Source: Nissolia schottii
Taxonomy: Eukaryota > Streptophyta > Magnoliopsida > Fabales > Fabaceae
Direction of reading: 5' to 3'
Length of the DNA: 64,000 nt
NCBI GenBank assembly: GCA_003254905.1
Contig: QANU01076562.1
Coordinates: 982,747-1,046,746, forward strand
Positions 55,340 through 64,000 of this stretch are shown one piece after another. The position numbers and the translations under genes were made by a program. Below the pieces are notes generated by a model. That model did not search any database. It was not told the DNA's origin and saw only the letters and a list, made by a program, of their open reading frames with translations. Positions within the stretch are counted from its first letter, which is position 1. The number at the start of each line of letters is the position of its first letter.

Positions 55340-57990
55340 GTTAAATGTACCATAACATCTCCTTATAACGGAGACTAAAACCTACCAAATTTATTTTCAA
55401 GGACTAATTCCTAACAAAATTTTTTGAGGACCAAACACAATTTTAATTTTACATGGACTAAAAAAATATTTAACCCTTATATTTATTATTTAGAGGGCAT
55501 TATGATAAAATACATTCATTACCTGACAATCTTTTTGATGTACCAAATGTGGTAATGTAAAATTGTCAATTACATTACTTATATATACTAGATATTACAA
55601 TATAACATTACTAGTAATTTAAAAGGTTATAATTTTTTTAATAGTAATTCAGATTATTGGTAATTTTGATAAGCAATGTGTCAAACACCTTCTAAGTGGA
55701 TAGCGATTAAACTATAATATGATTTAATTAATTTTTTAATGTTAATTTAAAATAAAAATCTCATTTTAAAAGACAAAGTGATAAGGTTTTAATCCTCAGA
55801 TAATAAATTACGAAAAGAAATTATTTTTTATCCTCTGAGAGATATCCTCGCTTTATAGATCATTTTCCACTCAACGCTCTGGTTGGTCTATAATTAAACA
55901 GTTAATTCAAAACTTCGGGGCAGTAATTCTTGGTTGTGAAAAAAATGAAAAATAAGATCGAAAGGGTATCCAAATATTCCTAGTTTCCTTGTGCTACTAG
56001 AAGTTCCATTCAAATTCAAATGGTGAAGCAACTTAACAAGTGTGGCTGTGAGAAAGGAAACCTCAATTAGAAGTAACCACAGGAAATTTGTGCTAATAAT
56101 ATTGTTTGTTAATGAGTGCCCCTAAAAAACAATATTATGTTTTTTTTTTGTAAATTTATATGTATTATTTATAAAAAATAATTGTGTTAGTAAATTTCAT
56201 TATTTAGCCATAATTAATTTTAAAGATTTCTTGAATTTCTTATTGTAAACTAATTTTTATTTTGTAGTTACCAATTCAGAATGTAGAAAATTGAGCAGAT
56301 CATAAAAGGTCAATTAAGTAAAAAAATTGCTTTAATTGTTTTTCTAAACTTAATTTGTTAGTTTTGATTTCCGTAGGGAATGGTTGTCCATTAGCGTAAC
56401 TCGTGAGAAAAGCTAGCAAGGGAGTGAGTGACCCACATGGAATGAGGAAGAATAACGATATTTATGGGTTCAGGGTAATCTCTTTATGGGAATTTAAATA
56501 CGAATAATCTCTTTATAACTTATTCTTCATTTATTTATTTTTTGTTTGGGAGTCCCTAGTAGGAGTAGAGTAGGGGGGAAATAGTTAATGAGCTATGACT
56601 TAACTGACACTAGTGTTAAATTTTCTTTTTTATTTTTTATTTTTATAGAAATCTCAGATTCATGCATATCCATTAATGTAAAAAAAAAAGGAAAAAAATA
56701 AAGATAAACGAAAATTATATTCGTAACTCAAATTTTATCAATTTCCTAGTTACTAAAAAGATGTCATATGAGTTACAACTTTATTAATTTAACTAATATC
56801 AATATATGTGTGAGAAAGACTATGTTATTAAAAAATATTTTAAAAGTATTTTTAATAAAATTGTTTCTGATGTAATTTGATATATTTAATATATAATTAA
56901 AATATAATAATTAATTTATATGATTTGAACTATTCTTTACAAAATTGGTTTTTAATTATTTTAATTATTATAACTTCATGCTAATTATTTTTAATTTAAA
57001 TTATTTATATTTGAGTGATTTATTATATAATTTTCATTTAATTTAAATGGAATACATTACTCTTAAAAAATTAATTAATAATCTACACATAAAAATCATT
57101 TTATTGTAATTGATCATTAAGAATTAGCCATATTTATAATCACTAAAATAATATTATTTTCGCAGTTATCCATTTTTTTTAATAATTAAGTGCCAACTTA
57201 TAAGTTCTTGAAAAATATCTCGGTGTCCTAAGTGATTCTTGAATAAAATAACACGTCAACTTAATTCTTGAGAGTGTCAACGTAGTTAATAAAATTATAA
57301 AATGTTGTCTTTATTAGTCATTAAAATTGCTAACCGAGAAACCAAGTAGAGCAACATTTTAAAATTTTAAAAATTAAGTTAATATTTTATTTTTTTTAAA
57401 TCACTTAAAATATTAAGATAATATTTCAAGAACTAAGTTTACATTTAACTCTTTTCTGAAAGAAAAGAAAAATATGTTGCGTAGAATTGACCACAACATT
57501 TCTTGGGCAAAAGCAATTTTCAATAAGTTGGATTTATTGGCATTTGAAATGTGAGCAGCCGCCTGCATGCACATGCCTATACTTCCTTGATTTGCGGCTT
57601 TAGTTTTATTTACGTTTCCTTTATTTGCAGGAATTATATCACTCATGCATGAACCAAACATAAATTTAGTCATACGCGCAGAAGAAAAATGAAGTTTCTT
57701 TTCAAACTAGAAATAAATAGAGAAGAGACAAAACCCAATTTACAAATTGCAGTGCAGTTAAAGTTCAATTTGAAAAATCATCCATCAGTCATATGCTTTG
57801 CCCGCTTTGGCAAAGTCACGTGAGCAAGAATTCCAATTCCAATTCCAATACAGTGTAAAAAGTTGTTTTAGCTTTTCCAAGGTATATTATTGTTCTGTAA
57901 CAGATAATAGCAAATTTACAGGACATTGGCGATTTTAATGTTCCAATTTTTATTATATTCTTTTTTATGTCAATGATTAAATTACAAGGA
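55340..57990. other. About 2.6 kb without a gene; isolated repeat fragments
   Basis: 55360-55480 (GACTAAAACC.., ..GGACTAAAAAAATATTTAACCC) looks like one end of a Mutator-like MITE. 57350-57452 resembles the window's first 190 bases. The remainder is AT-rich. The minus-strand frame at 57413-57673 has no recognised domain. Confidence 0.35.
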
Positions 57991-57999
57991 CCTACAGCT

Positions 58000-58950
58000 T
58001 GACCTATTTAAAAAAAAAATTAGGCTTAGGCTTATAAATAAGTTTATTTATCTTAAAATGTTAGGCCCAGGCCTTCTAGAATGCCTATGAAGCCTTATAA
58101 GCCAACCTACTATGTATATGTTGAGCATATTTTTTAACAAATTACCTAAAGCTAGTGTAGAACTTCTGATCCATTGCAAAAATCATGGTGTTTCACCACT
58201 AAACCAACACATTATGTTGTGATAAGAGCGCATAATCTTTTATTAAATAATAAAATTTGTCCCATTTTAAAAGATTTTAAAACCTAATCCACGAACTTAA
58301 CATTAGATCCCTCGCTCACATTCTTTCATTCAGGTGCCACTCTCATCCCTCAAATCCTCTACCTCTTCATTTTCTTCCATCTCTCTTGCAGCAGCTTGTC
58401 ACCACTGTTTTCCATTTCCCTTTGTTCCCTGCCCTCTCCTCCTCCTAGTCACACTCACATGCTCACAGTCTCGCACTCAAGCTCACAGATCATATTCACA
58501 GGCTCCTACACATAGTCACTCAGGTTACGCTTGCAGCAGTGCCTGGTTTGACGATGGCACCCTCTCCAAAGTCACCAACGCATGGATCATCTTATTTTGT
58601 CCCAAATAGTAATTATTTTTGAATCATTTGTTTTTTATAGGAATTATTCTATCAATCATTTTGATTTAGTTACAACTGTTGAATGAGTATTTTTTTTTCT
58701 TTTTCTAGAATCAATATTATTCTGTTCCTGAATTGTTCCAAAACTTTTATTTACTATTCTATGATTTTTTTTCAAATTATTGGCCTTGTTAACAGGCTTC
58801 AGTCTAGGTTAGGCCTTTTAACAAGTTAGACTTATGCCAAAAACAAAGCCTACAATAGGTCATAGGCTCGGCTTAGGCTGATAAAGCACACTACAGGCTT
58901 GCCCTGTTAAAGGTTGGGTCTGGCCTGACCTGACCTATTCTCACCCGTAG
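58000..58950. repeat. Possible degraded GGCCT-rich (hAT-like) repeat
   Basis: Clusters of AGGCTTAGGCTTA, GTTAGGCCCAGGCC (58010-58100) and GGTTAGGCC, GGCTCGGCTTAGGCTG, GGCCTGACCTGACCTATT (58800-58950) lie at the two ends in opposite orientation. They enclose 58150-58790, which holds low-complexity frames only. No target duplication was seen. Confidence 0.35.
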
Positions 58951-58952
58951 TT

Positions 58953-59760
58953 ATGAAGGTGCTTGAGGATTTTTGTGTGGCCTTGGGATTGAAAGTTAAT
59001 ACCCATATGTCTCAAGCTATTTGTTTGAAGAATGTGACACGAACTCAAAGAGATAATCTTACTTCTAACTCAGTCATTCGTTTCACTAAAAAGTTGGGCA
59101 AATACTTGGGTTTTCCTCTTATTCAGGGGCGTATCACGAGAAATACTACAACAACATCATGGAGAGAATTTCAACAAAACTTTCTAGTTGGAAAGGGAAG
59201 TTGCTTAATAGAGCGGGTAGAATTTGTCTTGCTAAGTCTGTTGTCTCATTGATACCCTTCTATACAAAATTTTTGGGTCTCGGAAGCCACTTGTTGTTGA
59301 ATTGATAGCTCCATTCAGAGCTTTATTTGGAATGCCAATGGTGCGCCAAGAATTTTAAACCTTGTGAGTTGGGATGTGTTTATTACTCCGAAAAGATATG
59401 GTAGCTTGGAAATTTGGGACGCACGTCATCAAAACCTCGAGAGGGTCTTGTGTTTTCTTGGGATAAAGGGTGGAGGAACCTTGTGTGAATCAAATTGTGC
59501 AATCGTTGTGGGTCTAGTTCAAATGCCTAAAAGCCAATGATCTCCTATACTTCACCATTTGGTTAACTACATCTGTGAGCTCCTCAGTACGGATTGAGAC
59601 GTATCTATTCATCATATTCCTTGCACGACTAATAAGTGTGCGGATTGTCTTGCCCGAATGAGCTCTAGGATTGTCAGGTGAGGGAGGTTTGTAACTCGCC
59701 TCCAGTGGAGATTTTGGCTCTTCTTCGTGAAGAGGCCATGACTATGTAATCTTTTTATTT
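58953..59760 (+). pseudogene. L1-type LINE pol 3' remnant (RT thumb to RNase H)
   Basis: Plus-strand, frame-shifted fragments follow the C-terminal half of a plant L1 ORF2: FCVALGLKVN..SQAI, IRFTKKLGKYLGFPLIQGR (about 58965-59130), then in another frame LSSWKGKLLNRAGRICLAKS and IPFYTKF (59180-59270), KRYGSLEIWDARHQN (about 59390-59435), and a C-terminal RNase H-type HIPCTTNKCADCLARM (about 59615-59660). The tail ends near 59760. It is 5'-truncated and broken by frameshifts, the normal fate of LINEs. Confidence 0.85.
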
Positions 59761-59884
59761 TTTTCTTGTGTCAACTTACCAAAGTAAAACCATTACTATA
59801 AACAAATTGAATATTATTATTATTTTCTAATAATAATCATTTGTTAAAAAAACCAAGAGTGAAAAGTTTATGATTGAAATGCGA

Positions 59885-60070
59885 GGGATTGTTTGGTTTT
59901 GTTTCCGATATTTATGAATTTGTGAAGAAAATAATGAAAATAGTTAAAATATAAAATCTTATTTCTTGATTTTATTATTATTTTCACTATTTCTTTTATA
60001 AAAATCTTAATACATGAAATAGAAGAAATGAAAACAAGAAATAAAAACAAAAATCATATAGACCCTAAAA
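59885..60070. mobile_element. Possible Tourist-like MITE (weak)
   Basis: GGGATTGTTTGGTTTTGTTT at the left and AAAAATCATATAGACCCT at the right resemble the ends of the 5986-6175 MITE. The interior (TGAAGAAAATAATGAAAATA.., ..TATTTTCACTATTTCTT) is self-complementary in the same way. No clear TTA duplication. Confidence 0.35.
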
Positions 60071-60074
60071 TTTA

Positions 60075-60800
60075 TCAAAAACATTTATACAACTTTAAAA
60101 CTTTCAACTCTTGGTTTTGCAACTTAGGACACTGCTTAAAAACACTGTTATGGGGGTGATTGGTTCAAGCTTTGAAATCTTATTCCAATAATCACATCCT
60201 TGGGAACGCAATACCCAAAAATGTTGTTCTCGAGTATCCTTAAAAACTTGTTCGATTCTCAATTAAAATTCTTAAGAATATTTTCTTAGATTCTTATGAA
60301 TAAATTATAAACATGTTTCATTGATAATACACATTTTTAAGAATATGTATGATAATTATCAAAATACTCTCAATAGACATTAACTACTAAATTAGTTGTG
60401 ACCATAGTAGATAGTGGGAATGAGTGGTTATTATGAGTGTATTTTTTTTTTTAAAGTATGCGAAGGTTGCATGGTTTTTGTTTTACAATTTATGAATGCA
60501 TGCATGGTCTTGAAAAACTAATTCAATCCAATTTGTATAGAAGAAAAAATGGTTACTAAAGCAATCTTTTTTATTATATTGTATACATTATATTTTTTAA
60601 AATAAAAATTAAAGTTTTAAAATAAAATAATTATTAAGAATAAAAATTATAAATATCTAAATATTTTTTCAACTTATAGCTATTGAGAACCACATAGATG
60701 CACCCGCAAAGGAAAAATTTGGGGAGGGAAGTGAAATAAAAATTGAGAATAAATTGATCTTTTCGCACAATAATTTTATTTTCAAGACATGAGAATAAAA
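60075..60800. other. No supported feature
   Basis: AT-rich spacer. Confidence 0.35.
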
Positions 60801-60804
60801 GAGT

Positions 60805-61050
60805 AAAACATTATTTTCGTCCCTAAAGTTGACTTCCTTTATCAATTTTGTTGACAAACTATCAAAATCATCAAAATTATCCTTGAAGTTGCCAAATGTC
60901 CATCAAAATTTTCTCTCATTACCTTAATCCTAGGGATGGACTTGATGGATGTTTGATAACTTCAAGGACATTTTTGATGATTTTGAAGGTTTGGAGACAA
61001 GATTAATGGAAGTTGCCAAGTTCAGGGATGAAAATGATTTTTTTGTTGGC
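60805..61050. repeat. Inverted-repeat element, arms about 100 bp
   Basis: The left arm (ATTTTCGTCCCTAAAGTTG.., TCAAAATCATCAAAATTATC, CCTTGAAGTTGCCAAA) and the right arm read inversely (ATTTTCATCCCTGAACTTGG.., CCTTCAAAATCATCAAAAA, CCTTGAAGTTATCAAA) correspond. It is probably a long-TIR MITE; the ends are not sharply defined. Confidence 0.55.
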
Positions 61051-62079
61051 CAAAGGTAAAAGATTGCATTCATTAATCTGATCGAAAGACTACTAGAAAA
61101 CTGACTATTACCGTCAGACACGAGCCGACGGTATTACCGTCGAAAAAGCTGGCTGACCGTAACAGCAACGATAATTATTCGCTACCGTCGGTAACAGTCG
61201 CCGGTAACAATTTGAGATTTTGATTTAAAGAAAGTAAAAAAAAAAAAAAACTTAACGTCGGACAAAGCATACGGTAAATTACCATCAATTGTAAACAACC
61301 ACGTGTTCAACACACTTTACCGTCGGTTGCTATTTCGACGGTAACCGCTTCGAAATATTTTGGTTCCGAAAATTGGCGCCACTTTTTTGGTTACCTTCGG
61401 CCAATTTTAATTGGTCGACGGTAACAATTTTAAAAAAACGTTGTGTTTTGGTGCATCCTTATTACCATCAGACTGTACTGGTACCGTCGGTGGTGTCCGA
61501 CGGTAACGCCTGAGACCCGGACACTTAAACGAATTTCCTTTCTCCTCTTCCCATTTTCTTTTCCCCCTCCAGCTTCTATTTTTCCTTCCAACTTCTCTCC
61601 CCTTCCGCCTTCTCCGCCCTCACTCCACCGCAGGTCCACCGCCGCTTCTTCTTCTTCTTCTTCTTCTTCTTCATCTCTTCCGTTCATGCTTCTCTCCCCT
61701 TCCGATTTTTCCCGCCCCCCCAATCCACCACCACCGCAGGTCTATCGAGGCACCGTCGCGGGTCTACCGCGCCACCACCGCACCACTGCTGGTCTACCGC
61801 AACGCGCCACCACCGCTAGAGGTCCACCTTCTGTTGCATTGTTATTTCCTTTGTTTTCAATTTTGTTTATGTTTTGGAAGGAATTGTATTTGAACTTAGT
61901 TGTTGTTAATTGGTAATATACATGGGGTTGTAGCTTAATTGCAGACTAAAGTTTAAAGGAGATCGAACGAGGCATTGCTGGCAAATAGGTATGCCTCTAA
62001 CTTACACTTTGCACAATAACTAGAGTATGCATGGTAGTTGTTGAATGACCTATAGAATAAAATAGATTAGAACACGTGT

Positions 62080-63460
62080 AAAAAATATGGTTTCTTAGGT
62101 AAGCTGCTACAACCCAAAAATTAATTTTGCAAAAAGACCGGGATGCTCTTTTTCGTGCGCGCAGGGGGCAAATCCATCGATTTGCACTTCGAAGAGCCCA
62201 AATGGCTTGGACTCATGCGCGCGAGCCCAACTCCCTTCTCAACTCTTTTTACCAATATAACAACTACTAAAGGTATATAAACACTTAAAAGGTTTGTGAT
62301 CTAACCAATGTGGGACTAGAACTTTTTGAAATAAAACCTTGGTTATGTAAACTTCAAAACCTTCAGTTAGCTTGATGTGATACTACATAATGTTTTACTT
62401 TGGACAATGTTTGTCATGGTACTAAAAAGTGCTATCTGTCATAATATCTAGAGTTAAGACAATCATTTTATGTATATTTAAATTTAAATTTAGTGAGACC
62501 ATGTTAAAAAATCATACATGAGAGATAAAATTTTACATAACCATTTGTACGGGAGTCCTTTGATAAAATTATCACACGGAGATTAGGTTGTCAATGCCTG
62601 GAACAGATTCCAACGCTGTTCAACCATTCTTGCTGGGGATCGTCAATTTCTTTTTGGTTCCGCAACAAGTTCCCTGCCATATCTCTCTGTTTCATTAGTG
62701 AACAAACTTGTGAATCATTTTGCCTCGAGGTTATCATCAACGCCATGAAATTAGTAGCACTAACTTGGCTGGGCTGGATCATATAACCATTCTGCCTTTG
62801 GGTCAAAAATTCAAACGTGAGATTGATGATGTTTTTTTAGAAAATAAATGGAATTGAGTGAAACTTAAAACTTACCCGACGAGCTGACACCACCATGTGC
62901 TAAGCCTGGGGGCCCCTTGCAAATTGGACTCCATGTATTTGAACAAAGTAGTACCATGGAGGATATCCGATTCACTGCTCCACTACCAGGTAAAGTGTCA
63001 CATTCATTACTCCCATCTCCAACATTGAACGATAATGTCAATTGGGACTCTAACTCAATGGTACCAAAGCATATAAGTAGCACCACCAGTGTCCAACGTA
63101 AATATCAAATGTCGTTCTCTGTGCTTTAGCTATTTCTAATTTTATGTATTACTAATTATCACAACATAAACAATGGGTAAGAGGAAGGTTATGTAAACTT
63201 CAAAAGTTCTAGTCCCACCTTGGTTAGATTACAAACCTTTTAAGTGTTTATATACCTTTAGTAGTTGTCGTATTGCTAAAAAGAGTTGAGAAGGGAGTTG
63301 GGCTCGCGCGCATGAGTCCAATCCATTTGGGCTCTTAGAAATGCAAATCAATGGATTTGCCCCCTGCGCGCGCGATAAAGAGTGTCCCGATCTTTTTGCA
63401 AAATTAATTTTTGGGCTGTTGCAGCTTACCTAAGAAACCATATTTTTCGCATGTGCACCG
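62080..63460. mobile_element. Long-TIR, Pack-MULE-like unit nested in the CACTA element
   Basis: The arms of about 240-260 bp (about 62080-62325 and 63205-63460) are inverted copies. Both contain AAAAATATGGTTTCTTAGGT at the outer edge, then GGGGGCAAATCCAT.GATTTGC, GGCTCGCGCGCATGAGTCCA (or its inverse) and AAAAGGTTTGT.ATCTAACCA. Arms this long fit Mutator-like elements. The roughly 880-bp interior is of ordinary composition and has coding-like minus-strand frames. Confidence 0.65.
62591..63086 (-). pseudogene. Possible captured gene fragment inside the Pack-MULE-like unit
   Basis: Two minus-strand open frames lie head to tail between the inverted arms. The first (63086 down to about 62872) ends at a donor-like TCGG/GTAAGT. 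The second starts by about 62812 after a roughly 60-bp gap and runs to a TGA at 62591. They read as complex-composition protein (for example QVSATNFMALMITSRQNDSQ; NLLRNQKEIDDPQQEWLNSV). I recognise no domain. The interpretation as an exon-intron-exon fragment captured from a host gene is inference; it could be chance open frame. Confidence 0.3.
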
Positions 63461-64000
63461 TCCATCTTTAAATTCTACCAACCATGAACGGAATATATGT
63501 TGTCCACCACATAACATATAAATATTTAATTAGTTATTTTTTGATTAAATTTTTTTATTGATATGATTATAGTAATTTATTAAAACCAATAGTACAAAAT
63601 GAATTACAATTTATTTTTTATAAATATGTAATTATTACCGTCGGATATATGGGACGGTAACGAACTAAAATACTAATATACTTACCGTCGGTGCTGACCG
63701 ACCGTGGTATGTGAATAAAATATTATTATATTACCGTCGCCTTAAGCCGATGGTGAACCGATTCAAATGTATTCAAATGTGAACCGGTTTACGTCGGTTT
63801 ATACCGACGATAATTAACGTCGGTTGTCGTTTTCTGACGGTAAAATGATTACCATCGACCTCTTTACCGTGTGCCAGTGTCCGACGGTAATGTCGATGGT
63901 AATGTCGACGGTAATGAGCTATTTTCTTATAGTGACATATATGGGCATAAAATTGATTTTGTTAAGAGAATGCATAGAGAAATAGCTTAAATTACGAGGT

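Larger units (their letters stand above)
61088..63934. mobile_element. Non-autonomous CACTA (En/Spm) transposon
   Basis: The right terminus reads inversely CACTATAAGAAAATAGCTCA. The left terminus is (G)ACTACTAGAAAACTGACTA, giving CACTA-type ends with one altered base. Both ends carry 250-400 bp of dense subterminal repeats of ACCGTCGG/CCGACGGTAA words in both orientations (61105-61510 and 63630-63915), typical of CACTA elements. The flanking trinucleotides are AAA (left) and ACA (right), so a 3-bp duplication is not intact. No transposase was found. The interior has a CT-rich leader-like stretch (61520-61800) and a nested inverted-repeat unit. Confidence 0.75.

Noticed and set aside
61443..61916. 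157-codon plus-strand frame inside the CACTA element
   Set aside because: It is dominated by a TTC repeat (poly-Ser) and Pro-rich low complexity, starts within the subterminal repeats, and has no recognisable domain.
1..64000. CRISPR arrays, rRNA genes, organellar insertions
   Set aside because: None seen; the regular repeats present are plant tandem repeats without CRISPR spacing, and no rRNA or plastid/mitochondrial gene sequence was recognised.

Overview
This is a window of AT-rich plant nuclear DNA, almost certainly from a eudicot and probably from a legume. The legume guess rests on the style of the repeats and is an inference. Three protein-coding genes can be supported. (1) An intronless G-type lectin S-receptor-like kinase of the SD3-1 type lies at 22661-24925 (+). 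(2) A small SIAMESE-RELATED-type cyclin-dependent kinase inhibitor lies at 28380-28709 (+). (3) A nine-coding-exon plant guanylate kinase with an N-terminal kelch-like region lies at 48398-50410 (-) and has an intron-split 5' leader. The rest is non-coding DNA, transposon remnants and short repeats.

Layout. 1-10 kb: tandem duplications, a Stowaway-like MITE, a putative hAT-like element with a nested repeat (3.9-5.8 kb), a Tourist-like MITE with TTA target duplications, a long-TIR Mutator-like MITE with an 8-bp target duplication, and a tRNA-derived SINE with a 17-bp target duplication. 9-13.6 kb: an inverted copy of the nested repeat, then a badly decayed Ty3/gypsy body (gag-protease-RT-RNase H). 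14-20.5 kb: Mutator-like non-autonomous elements, one of which carries a roughly 262-267 bp satellite-like array. 21.5-24.9 kb: the receptor-kinase gene with a long leader. 27.4 kb: a degraded tRNA-Lys. 28.4 kb: the CDK inhibitor. 32.1-35.5 kb and 37.1-37.9 kb: two near-identical tandem duplications, each with a single N exactly at the junction, which looks like unmerged contig overlap. 36.1-42.0 kb: an older direct duplication. 42.08-43.9 kb: a truncated Ty1/copia pol and probable 3' LTR. 48.2-51.2 kb: guanylate kinase. 53.6-59.8 kb: two L1-type LINE remnants in opposite orientations, with a clean hAT MITE between them. 61.1-63.9 kb: a non-autonomous CACTA element containing a nested long-TIR, Pack-MULE-like unit.

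Functional reading. The receptor kinase appears to be a pseudokinase: the glycine loop, alpha-C Glu, HRD and DFG motifs are all altered. Its pairing with guanylate kinase matches, from memory, the adjacent Arabidopsis genes At2g41890 (SD3-1) and At2g41880 (GK-1), so this looks like an ancestral neighbourhood stretched to about 23 kb by repeats. The three genes do not form an obvious pathway. I found no credible sign of a wholly new biological system. The most noteworthy items are the assembly-type duplications, the nested Pack-MULE/CACTA, the satellite born inside a transposon, and the pseudokinase.
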